Shown here piece by piece: positions 25,919-39,732 of a DNA stretch of 64,000 nt (position 1 is its first letter; every line of letters starts with the position of its first letter). Both the position numbers and the translations under genes were made by a program. The notes below the pieces were generated by a model. The model made no database searches, was not told the DNA's origin, and was given only the letters and a program-made list of their open reading frames with translations. This DNA comes from Kalmusia sp. IMI 367209 (lineage: Eukaryota > Ascomycota > Dothideomycetes > Pleosporales > Didymosphaeriaceae), in the NCBI GenBank assembly GCA_027946365.1, contig JAPEUQ010000011.1, positions 1 through 64,000 of the forward strand, given 5' to 3'.

Positions 25919-28900
25919 GCCTAATATATATAGTAATTATATATTTTATAATATCTATATATTACTATACTACTACTCTTTATAATTATTATAGATAGCC
26001 ACCTTTAGCTCTTCTAACGCGGGCGCTAGTATAAAGCGGCTACCCCTAATTATATTTAAATCTAGAGATTAGTATATAATAATTATCTTTTATCTATATA
26101 TTAGTTTATTACTATCTACCGGTAGCCCCTAGTCCGTATAAAGATAATTATAATCTTATTATTATTTAAATTACTAGTATCTTCTAACTCACTAGTATTA
26201 TTATCCCACCCTTCCTCTAGTAGCTAGATCCTACCTTCTATCTATTATAAATAAATTATTAGGATTACTATTTTTACTAACCTACGCGTCCACCCACTCT
26301 TCTAAATAAAGTTAACTATATCTTAAAACTACTTTATATATAGTATAAATAGGATGTCTACTATATTCACCCTATATTTAAGATAGATATAGATACTATT
26401 AGCCCTCTATTACGCCGCCATCTTTCTAGCGCATGGGCACAATCATCTAAGTCTATATAATATATAAAATAGCCTAGAGTCTACTTAAGTTACTTATAGA
26501 TTATTTTACTATAGTAGTAGATAATGTCTTTAGCTACCCCTCCACTACCCCTATTAATATTAAACGGCACTAAGCCTTATTTATAAACCTTTATATCTAG
26601 TAAATTACTATGGCCTAGAGCTTACTACTTTACTAGTATAGTATAATAGTATAGCTAATATCTATATACTATATAGTCTCCATACGGATGATTATGGCCT
26701 AGGTATTAATATTATCTTATAGAACTCTCTTTTTAGTAAGGGGATAGCATCACCGTTAAGAGTATATACTAGTATACTAGTACTTATATATCCTTAAGTT
26801 ATCTCAGTCTAGTATACTAGAAATTAATTATAATTATAACGTGGCACTTATTAATAACTATATAGCGAAGGATGCTTTATCTAAATAGAAATACTATATA
26901 TACTAGGAAGTAGTTACTATAACTATTAATCTAATTAACGTTTATAACGATAATTAATATAAATATATACTATTAATTATTTTAATACTTATTACTAAAG
27001 TTATATTATTATTCTACTCCTTTAACGCCTACTTTTACTAGTCATGTAATAGTGTCGTTAATTAGCGCTGATAGGGTACTATAAGAAGGATAATATTTAA
27101 CTTATTCCTCTATTAATAAATGTCTAGTATAGTTATTACTATAATAAGTAGTATCTTATTATCCTCTATAGGGAGGATGATGATTAGCGGGCTTACGTCA
27201 CTAATAATAACCTAAAGCATAGCTCTTATATTAGAGACTTAAACTATACTAGTTAATCTAGTAAAAGGTTAAGAATCTATTATATAACTATTTCTAGGGC
27301 CGTAGCCTCTTTCTTATTCCTATCCCCTCTCCTTTCTCCTTCTCCTTTAATAATGGTGATAGTAACTAAACCCTCTACTCTAGTCTACTTATATAAACTA
27401 TCTAATTCTTTCCCTTCTTCTTCTATATTTATACGCTTTCTTCTAGTTTGGGGGCCTACTCTATGAAAACCTAAGGAAGGTATATTAGATATAGCTAAGC
27501 GTTTAAAAGATGTTAATTAAGTATATACTTAGATCTTAGATTAAGTTAGCCTATATTATATATAGTTACTAGGCTAATAGTAGTCAACCATTTATTTTAT
27601 AACTTAAGTAGATCTTCTCTATCTTCTTTTTTATTACTACTATATTTTTTTACCCTCCTAGCCCTCGCCGCCACCACCCCCTTAGTCAGCTCCCTATAAT
27701 ATCTAAGGATAAAGTATTTATCTATAATCTAATACCTAATTGCTATAGTAGTATATTTATAATCTATATAATAAACTATATCTCTAGCCACTTCTCTAAT
27801 TCTTATACTATAATACTACTTAACTATTTTATCTTTTATGGTCTATCTTATTCGCCTAGAGATGGTCGTTACTAGAAGTATAACCAGTATCCCTAGACTA
27901 TTAAATAGAAGTAGCTAGAGGGACGTATATAGAGTAGATATATGGTAATAAGCTACATATATATCTAGAGAGGAACTATACTATTATCTTTAGTCTATCC
28001 TACTGCGACTGCGTCTTATGGTAGTAGATAATAAAGGTAATCTATCTATTAATTATATATAGATTATAGTCCTATAGAACCCCATTCTATTATTAAATAA
28101 ATAGTAATTCTAGTCTATAAGCTAGCTAACCTTCTACTATATATATAGCTAGGCTAAGGAGCCGTAGGAATTTCTATATAAGTTAGAGGTACCATCTTAC
28201 TACCCTAACCTTTTACCTGGGAGGATAAGCGTTAGGCTCCTTATTATAGGGGGTAGAGATAGTAGTACTAATTTATTTTTTTATTTTACTTCTTCTATCT
28301 TTATCTTCTCCTCTTTCCTTATTTCTTTTTCTTTTTTTTCTTTATCTCCTCCATCTCTATCTCTATCTCCCCTCTTATCTTTATCCTTACCTTTTCCCTT
28401 ATTTCCTCCTCTTCCTCCTCTTTCTCCCCTTCCTCCCCTTTCTTTTTTTTTTCTTTCCTCCCCTCCTCCGCCTCTATTAGTGTAGAGGTGCTGGGTGGCT
28501 AGACTATTTACTAATTATTAAAATATCTACTACTCCCCTCTTTAGAGGGCTACTAGAGAAGAGAAAGATAGTACCTTTCTATATTACCATCACATTATCC
28601 TAGATGGCTATAAGGTTAACTAGTGGTATACTAATAGTCTACTCCTTAGACTAAATCTAAAAAAGTTATATTTATAATACTTCTCCGCCTCTATTATAAC
28701 CCCTTACGCTATGGCCTTAAAGTATATTAGCTTAACTAGATAGTCTTTAATTATAAAGATTTTATTATCTTCTATCTACTATATATTACTAGCTATACTA
28801 CTTAGTTCCGCGTACGCGATGGACTTAGCATACCTAAATAAATTAACTATAGTACTTATAGGGCTGGAGAGCTATTAATAAGGTAGTAGATACTAGTCTA

Positions 28901-31900
28901 AAAGATATATATCTCTATCTACTTTTATATAGCGCGCTAGCAGGAAGGGAGGAAGGCCTCTATAATAATTATCTATATATAATAGATAAGGGAGATAAGG
29001 TTACTAGAGATCTCTAGTACTATATAGAGTTATAGCATTATAGGATTAATCTTTAAGGTAGTAAAATAGTATAGTAAGCCACTATATAAAGGGGTTATAA
29101 TAGACTTTCTAGTAGATAAGTATTTATAAAAGATAAAGTATATACTTCCCTTTTATAATTATCTAGTTATAGAGTTAATAGTACTATAGATATTAATATC
29201 TTTTATTAGTTTTAGGTAAAACCTCTATATTACTAGCTTCTACTTTAGAGTCTAGGGAAAAGCTAGAGTAATACTAACTTAGTGCTATATAGTAATATAT
29301 CACCCTCTTCTACCCTCTCCTCTATAGTAATAAGCTGGAGGTAGTAATAAACTAACTATATTTATAATTTAGCGGCCTTTAGCTAGGTATATCTTTACTA
29401 GTAGGGTCCTAGTAGTTTAGAGGCTGGCTCATTTGGCTTTGGGCTCTTAAGCCACGTAAGATTCTATTCCTAGATAAGATATCCACAACCTATATAGCCT
29501 ACTCTATAAGCTCTTTATTAAGTAAAGTAGTTATCTTTATCTCTAATGCTTATTATGTGCCCAGCTAGATAGCCTATGTTAACAGCCTCTGGTTTAGATA
29601 TATCTATAGATATTTAGGCTAGCCTATTATCTTAAATTAGTCTATATAATCCTTTACTAATATCTTTTTTATAATAGTCTTTATTATCTTCTCTTTACTA
29701 TACTTTAACATCTTTTATTTAGTGAGAAGGAGGCTAACCGCTACTTATAGGCTACCTAGGCCTACCCTTCTTCTAGCCTTCCTTCTAGATATAACGTACT
29801 ATTAATACTATCTTTTAAATTTAGTACCTCTACGTCGTCTTATATAATAAAATAGTAAATATAATACTACTCCTTAAAAAAGATCTATATTTATATAGGC
29901 CTCTAGGGTGGTAGCTGGGTAGGTAATATAAAGAAGGAGGTATTAACTATATAACTATTATATTTATTTCTAATATGCTTCTATATATATTCTAATTAAC
30001 GCAGGTAAAGCTACTATAGATAGTATAAATAAAGCTATCCTACGTCTACCTAGCTTATTAAAGAATTCTATTTAGTCTAAATAGTACTATGTCACCTAAA
30101 GTAAGGAGTATAATATTCTTTATAGTACTAGCTATCTTTATATATAAGCTTCCATAAATATCTATTAGTACTATTTAGATATTTATCTATAGTATAGACT
30201 ACGTAATATATTTAAGGTATATAAGAACATATAGCTGGGAGTAGCTAAAACATAGACTAGACTTAGGAAGAGGGAGAGGGAGTAGGGTAGCCTAGAGATA
30301 AGGGCATAGTTTAGCTAGTAGAGGAAAAGTTGTAGTTAATTCTATTTTTTTTTTTTTTTTTTTTCTATTTTTTCCCTTTTTTCTTTTCTTCCTTTCCTTT
30401 TTTTTTTCTATCTACTTTACCGCCTTTACCTTGCCTACTAGAGGGATGCTAAATATAAGTAGAGACGTACTGAGAGAGTATGCTAGTAGTACCTAGGTAG
30501 CTAGCTAGCTAGGTATAGGAAACAACGCTTTCTGCCCAGAGGGTATACCCTAGGGCTACTAGCCGGTCAGTTATTAGGGTATAGAAAATTAAAGTAAGGT
30601 ATATATAAAGATAGAGATATACCTTTAAGCTAAAAAAGGAGCGTAAGGGAGGAGGTATAAAAAGAGTAATAGCTAAGGGGGTATATAGGGAGGATACTCT
30701 ATTAATAAAGGATGCCCCCAATTTTTAGTAAAGAATACCCCCTACTAAGACCTATTTTAGTAAGGTGACTTGGCGGAGGATATCTTTTAAGGATAATATT
30801 TATCTAGTTTATATAGAAAGGTAGTAGAGTAGGCACTAAGTCTACTCCTTACCCTAGAAGTAAGCTATAAGGAAAAGGAACTTTAAAGTAAAATATAATA
30901 TATATTTATTTAATATTAAATTATCAGCCGCACTACCGCTAAACATATAAAGTCTAGAAGATAATATATAGTCTAGGTGGTTTATAAGGATTAGTATTCT
31001 TATTTATATAGTAACTTTATACTATTTAGGTTGTCTAGACTAGTAAGGAACTATATTAATTATTTAAGATTAATAAACTTACTTTATACTATATTTACTA
31101 ATATCCTTTACCTCTAATATCATGAGCTTATAATAGTCTATATGGGGCTAGCTTACTTAGAATCTATAGATTAATAGAGTCTAGCAGTAGTCATTAGTCT
31201 AATAGTAATTATTAAGAAGATCTAATATATTAGGTCCTTCTATTAATAATATTATTTATAAAGGCTACGTAACTTATCTAGAATAAGACTATTTATATTA
31301 CTATATAATAACTCTCTATCTAGTATTATTTATAACTTATATTATAAGGTTTAGGTAGTATTTTACTCTTTTATAGATTTATATCTATATAATATCGTCT
31401 ATACTTTAGGAGATAGAGACCTACGCTACTAATATATTATAGATACTTCTTATCTTTAGGTTAGGGTGGGTGTACTTAGCTCTTTAGGGAGTATCTTAAG
31501 TATTACCTCTATCTCTTTAATCATCTTAAGCGTTATCTTTATCCCCTTAATTATTAATAACTACTCTCTTTACTAGGACTACTTAGTACTTTTTATATTA
31601 TTTAGAGATCTACTATTAGATCACTAGCTATATTATTATAAATAGCTTCTAGCCTATATATTTTAACTAGAGTGCTAGGTCGTTAGCGACTTCTAGGATT
31701 TAGTAGATAAATATATATATAATTTAGATAATTATTAGTAAAAGATCTATACTAGTTATATATATCTCCTCTAGAAGAAAGTCGGCCAGGTATTTATACT
31801 AGAGAGCTAACCCTATAAAGTCTATAATAATAAGTAACATCTTCCTCTATACCTTATATTTAAAGTATACGTTATAGCGTTTTTTTATATTTAGCTAGAT

Positions 31901-33555
31901 ATTTATAAAGATAGTACTTAAATATTATACTAGTATATTCCTTTTATTTTTATATATATAGTTGAGGACCCATTATTAGAGGATCTATAAGATAGCTTCT
32001 ACCTCTTCTCCATGTCTTTCTTATAGCGTAGGTATTAAGTCCTTCTATAATATAGACTTATTATTTTTATAGTTAAGGACTCTAGTAGGCTTCTAGTTTA
32101 ATTACTGGCTGATATATATTATTAAGATACTTATAAGCTTCCCTTCCTACTTCCTAGTCTTAAGGAGCACCTAGATATTAATAAAGTATCTACCTAGCTC
32201 TATAGATATCTATTTATATAAGTTATAATATATATTATCATTTACTATTAAGAAGAAGCCTCTTTAATAATTATTAAATGGGTAAGGCTCCAAGTTATAC
32301 TTAAGACTAGGATAAAATAGATTTTATACATCACCTCTACTACGTGTCTATGATAAGCTGGTTAGCTTATTTTAATTAGCTAATTAGACTACTAGTCCCA
32401 CCAGTTGTGGATTTCTAAAGTAAGCTTAATAACCTTATTAAAGATAGTAAACTAATACTACTAGTATTACTTAATATAGAATAAATAGAGGGTTTTAGAC
32501 TAGGTTTATATTTATATTATCTATCCTATAGCTTACTATTTATTTAAACGTAGAGATATTAAAGATTATCTATCTAATTAAGATACGGTACCATCTTATA
32601 ATTATAGGGCTCTAATTAATATTCTATTATAGTATAACTAGTTATTATATAGGAAACTTTACTTAACTACTAAGCCTAAGTTGCTTTAGTATCTCCTACT
32701 TAACTAACTAGTTTAACCCCTAGAATAGCTAGTTATTATTTAAGGATAGGCTTACTAATTCGGTCCAGATCTAGCTATAGTTATCTAAAAGTATAGTATT
32801 CTCTTAATTAATATAAAACTTAATCCGTAGGTATAATAGAAATATATCTATCTCTTAAAATTAGCTTACCTTAACTAATATAAGTAGGGGTGAAACTAAC
32901 CTTTATTATAGATACTATATACCCTAATGCTCTTCCTCTAGTAATTAAAAATATTAGAGATACTCTTTAAAAACTTCTATTTAATAATAATCTATAATAA
33001 GTTCTATCTTTTCTTTAATTATACTATTTTAACTTTTAAATAATAGTTACTTTATACTATTCTTATTACTACTCTCACCTGAAGCGATGGTAGTCTAAGC
33101 CTAGTCTTTTTAATAAAGATAATTTAGTATCTACTATATTTATATCTTAGAGTAAGTAATCTATAATTAATAGCTTATATTTTACTAAAGAATATTTATC
33201 TCTTTAAAAATCTTATAGAGATAATATTTATACGCTTTATTAATAGATCGGTTAATACTAAGGCTTTAATCTAAGCTAAGCATATTAATTAAAAATCTAG
33301 CTATTACTAGTTTATATAGCGTAGCTTAATTATAGAGGAATCTATCTTTTAACTTTCTTAATTATTATACATTATCTTTTTTATTACTTTTATATTATTT
33401 ATATCTTTATACTTTATAGTAGATAGCTCTGGGTGCGATTAGATTAGAAGGTAAAGAAAGAGTAGAGTTTTTAAAATATAATATTAATTTTATGGAGTTA
33501 TTATCTACTAAACTAATTAGGAGTAGATTTAATACTTATAAATCTATAGGTCTAG
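25919..33555. other. AT-rich repeat DNA with pyrimidine tracts, no gene recognised
   Basis: Long AT-rich, stop-filled sequence with scattered less-mutated patches. Two long pyrimidine-only or nearly pyrimidine-only tracts are visible, at about 28,279-28,475 and 30,340-30,420. No RT, integrase or transposase motif could be read on either strand. The region may be the remainder of an older element into which the Gypsy inserted, but I could not show continuity with the sequence left of 18,394. Confidence 0.5.
28279..28475. repeat. Long polypyrimidine tract
   Basis: Almost 200 bp made of C and T on the plus strand with very few purines (TCTTC, CTCCTC, TTTTTCTTT blocks). On the minus strand it would encode Glu/Lys/Arg-rich low complexity. 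A second tract of about 80 bp lies at 30,340-30,420 and contains an 18-20-bp T run. Confidence 0.8.
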
Positions 33556-33559
33556 TTTA

Positions 33560-34440
33560 AACCTCTTACCCCTAGGGGTAGTCTTTTAGAAAACTTTATT
33601 TTTAGAGTAGTCTGTAACTAGAGTCTTGCCCCTAGGGTAAAACCCATCGAGTCTTTACTTCTATAGTAGTCTACGAAATATTATAAGGGGTAGTCCCTAT
33701 AGAGTCTTTGGACTTTTATAGTAGTCTACTAGAGTTTTTATCCCTAGGGTAGTCTTCTATAGAGTCTTTACTCCTATAATAGTCTACTAGAGTCTTTACT
33801 CCTAGGGATAGTCTTTATAAAATCTTTACTTCTATGACTCTACTAAGAGTCTATTATTTTTAGAGTATCCTGTCCATAAGTCTCTAATCAAAGGGTAGTC
33901 TGCTAAACCTCTTCCTAGGGGTAAGTCTTTTATAGAGTCTTTACTTCTATAATAGTCCTAGAGTCTTTACTAACACAGATAATCTTAATAGAGTCTTTAC
34001 TTCTATATAGTACTAGAGTCTTCTTACTAGGGGTAGTCTTTTAAAAAAGTCATTTACTTCTATAGTAGTCTACCCAAGTCTAATTAAAAGGAGTAGTCTT
34101 TTATAGAGTCTTTACTTTTATAATAGTCTACTAGAGTCTTTATCCTTAGGGGTAGTCTTTTATAAAGTTTTTATTTCTATGACTCTACCAGAGTCTTTAC
34201 CCCTAGGGGTAGTCTTCTATAGAGTCTTTACTTCTATGATAGTTTACTAGAGTCTTTATCCCTAAGGGTAGTCTTTTATAGAGTCTTTACTTCTATAGTA
34301 GTCTACTAGAGTCTTTACCCCTAGGGGTAGTCTTCTATAGAGTCTTTACCTCTATGGGTCGTCCTTACACCACTTTTTCGCCCCTAGGGGTAATCTAACC
34401 CTACCTTACTGGTACCGTTTCACCCCTAAGTATATATTAA
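33560..34440. repeat. Minisatellite, 59-bp unit, about 13-15 copies
   Basis: The unit contains CCCCTAGGGGTAGTCTT, TATAGAGTCTTTACTTCTAT and AGTAGTCTACTAGAGTCTTTA. In the best-preserved part the CCCTA block recurs at 34,201, 34,260 and 34,319, giving a period of 59 bp. Each unit carries the palindromic CCCCTAGGGG core and a GTCTTTAC motif twice. The left part of the array is more diverged and has length variants. Confidence 0.9.
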
Positions 34441-35594
34441 TAGAGCTAAGAGGCGTCTACCTAGACTACTTAATATTAAAATAATAGTAAAACGCCTAAT
34501 AAAAAGAAAAAGAATATATTAAAAATAGAAGATATCTAAAATACCCTTAGTAGTAGTAGTAAAATAGTTAGTTATATTTATCTAGAGAAGAGTAATCTCT
34601 ACTCTAATTAGTTTATAAATATTACTCACTTTACCTCCTTTTATAAGGTATCCTATATTGGCCTTATAGTCTTTATAAGAGTCTAAAAGAGTTTATATAT
34701 AATAGTATTATTACTACTAGGAAGCGTAAAGACCTTAATAATATAAAGTAAAATATTTATCTCTTTTATAAAATTAATAGGGATAGGCTTATAAGGTTTA
34801 TATAAATTTATATAATATATATTTCTTATAGAAGAGGTGTTATACTCTATCCTTTAGTACTAATATGCTTTAATAGTAAAGATAGTAAGGCCGACTAGAG
34901 TTTTATCTCTAGGGTAAGATAATAAGAAGGAGTCTAGATAAAAAATTAAGTAGTAAAGTATAATTAAAGAGTAGACCTATAATAGAAGTATCTAGAGGTA
35001 GTAGGGCTATATAATAAATAGAAGAGGGTTAGATAATATAGTAATAATAGTAAGACGTAGAGAGTTAATAATAAATTTAAGTTAAAAGAAAAAAAAAAGA
35101 GTAGAAATAATAGAGGGCTTAAAGATTATATATATTCATTTCCTTACCACCGTTACTCCCTAATAATAATAGTAATTTTATAGTCTCTACTTTATTATAG
35201 TAATAGACATGATGACTACCTTATTATAAAAAAAGTAATAATAAGGTGATAGTATTATCCTATTATAGTATTATAAATTTATTATATAGAGAGTAAATTA
35301 TAAATGACTAAAGATAGCTATTAGTAAGAGAGGATAGTTATAAAAAGTAAAGTATATAATCTATAATAAATATAATTATATAATAGTTTCTTACTAAGAA
35401 CGCTATATAAAAGGCGCTAGGAATACGCTAGCGTAACACCCCATAAAACTATATGAGGGAAGATAGAGGGTAGAAGATAGATTTTAATTTTATTATTACT
35501 TAAGGAATAGGGGCTACTATATTTAATCCTAATATATATAATATATATTAAATATAAAGAAATATAAATAATTAAGATACTAATAATATTTTAA
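34441..35594. other. AT-rich DNA between the minisatellite and the chromovirus remnant
   Basis: No domain is readable. It may hold the mutated upstream pol or gag part of the chromovirus that follows, but reverse transcriptase motifs could not be found. Confidence 0.4.
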
Positions 35595-37630
35595 AAGATA
35601 TCTTAATAGACTTTATAATAGGACTATCTTATTAAAAAGACTTTATAATAGGAATAAAGTATAATGCTATATTAATTATAGTAAATAAATTTACTAAATA
35701 TATTAAGTTATTCTTATATATAATAAAAGGTAACTGCTAAAAACTAGAATTCTTACTCTTAAACTAATATATTAAACACTATAAAATACTAAAGATAATA
35801 ATTAGTAATAGAGATAAATTATTTATATCTAACTATTAGATAACCTTAATAGTACTTATTAAAATAAAAAAACTATTAATAGTATATTATCTATAAATAG
35901 ATAGATAAATAGAAAGAATAAATTAAATAATAGAAATATATCTTAGGATATACTATAATAAAATAAAAAATAATTAGATTTTCTTACTATTAATAGTATA
36001 ACTAGTATATAATAATAATATATTAGTAATAATAGAAATAATACTATATTACGTAAACTATAAAATATATCTATACTTTTTAATTAAGTAATATCAACAC
36101 AAGTAAAAGTAGAAAAAGTAATATAGAATATAAAAAGTATAAAATAAATATATATAAAACTATAATAAAACCTTCTTATAAAATAGTAATAAAGCATCTC
36201 TATATTAATAAAAAATAAAAAAAGGCATCTTAACTAAAGAAGGGGATAAAGCATATCTATTAATAAAGAACTTAAAAATATAAAAATAAAAATATAAAAA
36301 ACTAAATTATATTAAAGTTAGACTATTTTTATATTAAAATAAATATTATCTATAAACTATAAACTAGAACTACTATAAGATATAAAGATATATCTAGTAT
36401 TTTATATATTATTATTAGAACCCGCCTAATAATAATAATATACTAGTTAAAATAATCTTTTATTACTAACTAGAAGAAGAAACTAAATTTAAAGTAGAAG
36501 TATTTCTTAACTATTAAAAAAGTTAAAAGAAACAACTGAATCCTATAGAAATAGTTAATTAAGTAGAAAAACTATCTATATTCCAAAAAATATATAGGAA
36601 CCAGAAAAAAAACTTTAATAAAACTATAAATTACTCCTTAATAAAGTAAAATAATAGATAAGAAATCTATCTAATAAGAAATTAGGAAATAGGCTCTAAA
36701 GTACTAGGATCTAAAAAAGAAAAATAAGTTAACTAGTCTAAACTAAGGGATCTAAATATTAAGTTATTCTCTAATTAAGTAATATCTTACCCTAAGGACT
36801 CTAATTTCTCTAGATATTTAATATCCTCTATAAATCTTATAGACTCTACTAATAACTAAAACTTATATTCTTTTAAAAATTATCTCTACTTTATTAAATA
36901 ACTCCTCTTAATATAAACTATCTAAAGAATAGCCATTATAGCTTTCTTCTTAGTAGTAGCTACTTTCTCTAATTTTTTAGATGCTTAACCTTATTATCTA
37001 TTTAGAAAAAATTAGGAATTATTAATTCTATAGATTTATATTTCATAATACTATTTTATAGTAATTCCTATACTAGACCTTTAAAGATAATATTTTATAT
37101 AATTAATCTTTTTTAATATAGTACTTATAAATAACTATAGTAATTTAACTAATTATATTTATTTAATTTTAATAAAATAACGATAATAGATACTTTAGAA
37201 GGATATAAATTATTATATAAGAATATATACTAGAAGGAGGGGATAATATTAGAATCTAAATCCTATATAGAGATTAGCTATTTATAATAACCCTTACCCT
37301 ACTATAATTAGATAATATTCTATAATATCCCACGCTAAGCTATAGGATAACTTATAGTTAACTAACACCACGTAATTATACTATAGGATCCTATATATCC
37401 TATAGTATAAGATAATATAGAATTATAGGATCTATAGGATAATGTATATATATAACCTTAAATATAAAAGCTTCTAGCTTTCATATTTAATCTAAGTTAT
37501 AATCTTAAAATAAGTTAGTAATCTATCTTTTAGATTCTCTAATCTCTTATCTATCTTCTCTAACTATACTCCTATCTAAGAATTAATTACTAACCTCTTA
37601 GGACTAGCTACCCTAAGTTAGGCTTTAACA
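35595..37630 (+). mobile_element. Chromovirus (Ty3/Gypsy) remnant: integrase, chromodomain, 3' LTR
   Basis: On the plus strand, 35,595-36,030 translates as a degraded integrase core: IDFI.GL, YNAILIIVNKFTKYIKLF, ISNRDKLFISNY, then IDR-stop-IERIN in the position of the HPQTDGQTERVN signature, and LVYNNN. At about 36,470-36,620 a chromodomain-like reading follows (FKVEVFLNY ... stop-EPEKK, where TWEPE is expected). At about 37,246-37,630 comes a block with a TATA-like TGTATATATATAA and a terminal TTTAACA, likely the 3' LTR. No matching 5' LTR was found, so the element is truncated or rearranged. Confidence 0.8.
37246..37630 (+). repeat. Probable 3' LTR of the chromovirus remnant
   Basis: Begins near TATTAGAATCTAAATCC (TGTTAG.. 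before RIP, inferred) and ends with GGCTTTAACA. Several CCTATAG/CTATAGGAT repeats and a TATATATATAACC promoter-like stretch lie inside, as in an LTR. It is assigned by position downstream of the chromodomain; a partner copy was not seen. Confidence 0.5.
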
Positions 37631-39732
37631 TATTATTAATAAGAGTATAATCTAATATATTTATAGTAAATCCTTAAAATATAATTATTAAAGTATAATA
37701 GGGCGGCCATAAGACTATCTTAAAGGGGTTAAGTAGAAAATAAGGATATATAGAGTTATAAGATTATAAGGAGTAAATATTAATTAACTACTATAAGTAT
37801 TAATTATTAATAGTATTAATAATAGTCTTCTATAAGAAACTACTTATAAGAGGACTTAATAAATTAATAATAAAAATTATTAATAATTATTTATTATCTC
37901 TATATACTACTAGCTATCCTTAAGATTTATAACTCTATGGGCTCTATAATTTATAGATTTATAGATCTATAGATCTATTATATAATTTTTTATATATCTA
38001 AGTTATATTTTATATTACTTTTATAATTATAATATTTATTTTTATAATTTTATTAATTATTATTATTAATATTATTATTATTATAATTTCATTACAGTAT
38101 AATAATTATAATAAAAAAAAAGATTTCTTTATTAATAAAATATATATAATTATATACTAAAATTAAGATCTAGTCGCTATATTTATACTTTAATAATATA
38201 AAGTAACTAATATTAAGAAACTATAATAGATATAATAAATATAGAAATATATAATAAAAGATAATATTCTTCTTCTTATAAAGATTCTAGAATTTAAGTA
38301 AACTATAACTCTTATATTTATTAATTATAAATAGTTAATATATATCTATAATATTTATCTTTATATATTTATTAAAGTACTTTAACTAGGTAAAAGTAAG
38401 CTAATTATTTATTTAATTATTAGGGTTTACTTTAAGGATCTAATCGCGTAATAAATCTTTAAATTATATATTAATAAATATACTATCTATAAAGATAATA
38501 AAGGATAGAAATAGATAATTTATAGTTTTAATATCTTAGATAATAGTAATTTATTTATAGTTATCTAGTTAAATTATCTTCTTTCTTTTAACTACTTCTA
38601 AACTAATAATAATTATTTATAATAAAATTTTATTTATTATAAATCTAGTTTTATTAAAGTTATAAATATTATTATTTATAATTCTCTATTTCTATTTTAT
38701 CTTCTATATTAAGTTGAACTAGCGCTAGATAATTATAGAATCCTTATAAATAGCTTATTAATAATTATATAGATAACTTTAATACTTCTAGAGCTTAGGA
38801 GTCTATTTAATAAAGTTATTAACCTAGTTTTTATTAATAAGGTTATTATCTTATAATTTAAGGAGTCTATCTATCATTTCTTATATATAAGACCTTAGAG
38901 GTATAAGATTTTATTTAGATAACTTAATTATCCTTTAGATTATAATCTCCTCTTTTAGTTTTATTAGATACTTTAAGTTTACTTTATAATTATATTATAT
39001 ATACTTTCTAGTATATTAGTTAATAAAGTTCTTTAAAATATATTATATATATTTATAGTTTAATTTTACTTTAAATGTATTATACTTTAATATTAAAGAT
39101 AATAAACTATATATTAGCTTTAGTATAAATCTTTTAGATTTATTATAATTAAGATATTATATAATTATTATATATAAATAGTATACTAGTTTAATATTAA
39201 TAACTTACTTTTAATTTATAAAATATATTAAACTTTATAAAAGAGTTTATATATAGATTATATATTATCTAGTTAGATATTCTATTATAGAGTACTCTCT
39301 ATAGAGTATTCTCTCTAGTATACTCTTTATAGAGCGCTCTTTTATAGAGTAGTTATATAACTTAGTATTTATAATATAGTTATAATAACTATTAGTAAAT
39401 AAAAACTAGTAATTATATATAAAATGGGCGTAGACCCTTTTAAAATTTTAGATTCTAATATTTTTATAAAGTTTTTATTTTTAAAATAATTTTTATAAAA
39501 TTTTTAATTTTAAAAGTAGTCTTTAGAATACTTTTTTATTTTTAGAAATAATTAAATTTTATCTTACTAATATTATTTTATCCCTAAATATAATAATTTA
39601 CTAAGATATTTTTTATTTTTATATATATTTTATATATTTCTATATAAGAATATACTATATTTAAAATTTTACTAAATAGTATTAATATTATAATCTAGTT
39701 AAAAAGAGTAAGTAAAAGTCTTTATATATATA
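37631..39732. other. AT-rich DNA, no gene recognised
   Basis: Stop-filled, TA-dominated sequence. A short cluster of GAGTA(C/T)TCT repeats with AGAGCGCTCT is seen at about 39,290-39,350. No domain was readable in any frame. Confidence 0.5.

Noticed and set aside
30509..30721. 70-codon open frame with a hydrophobic sequence
   Set aside because: Low-complexity AT-rich frame without start context or homology; chance opening between stops.
33560..34440. CRISPR-like array
   Set aside because: Repeats are contiguous units without unique spacers, in a fungal context.
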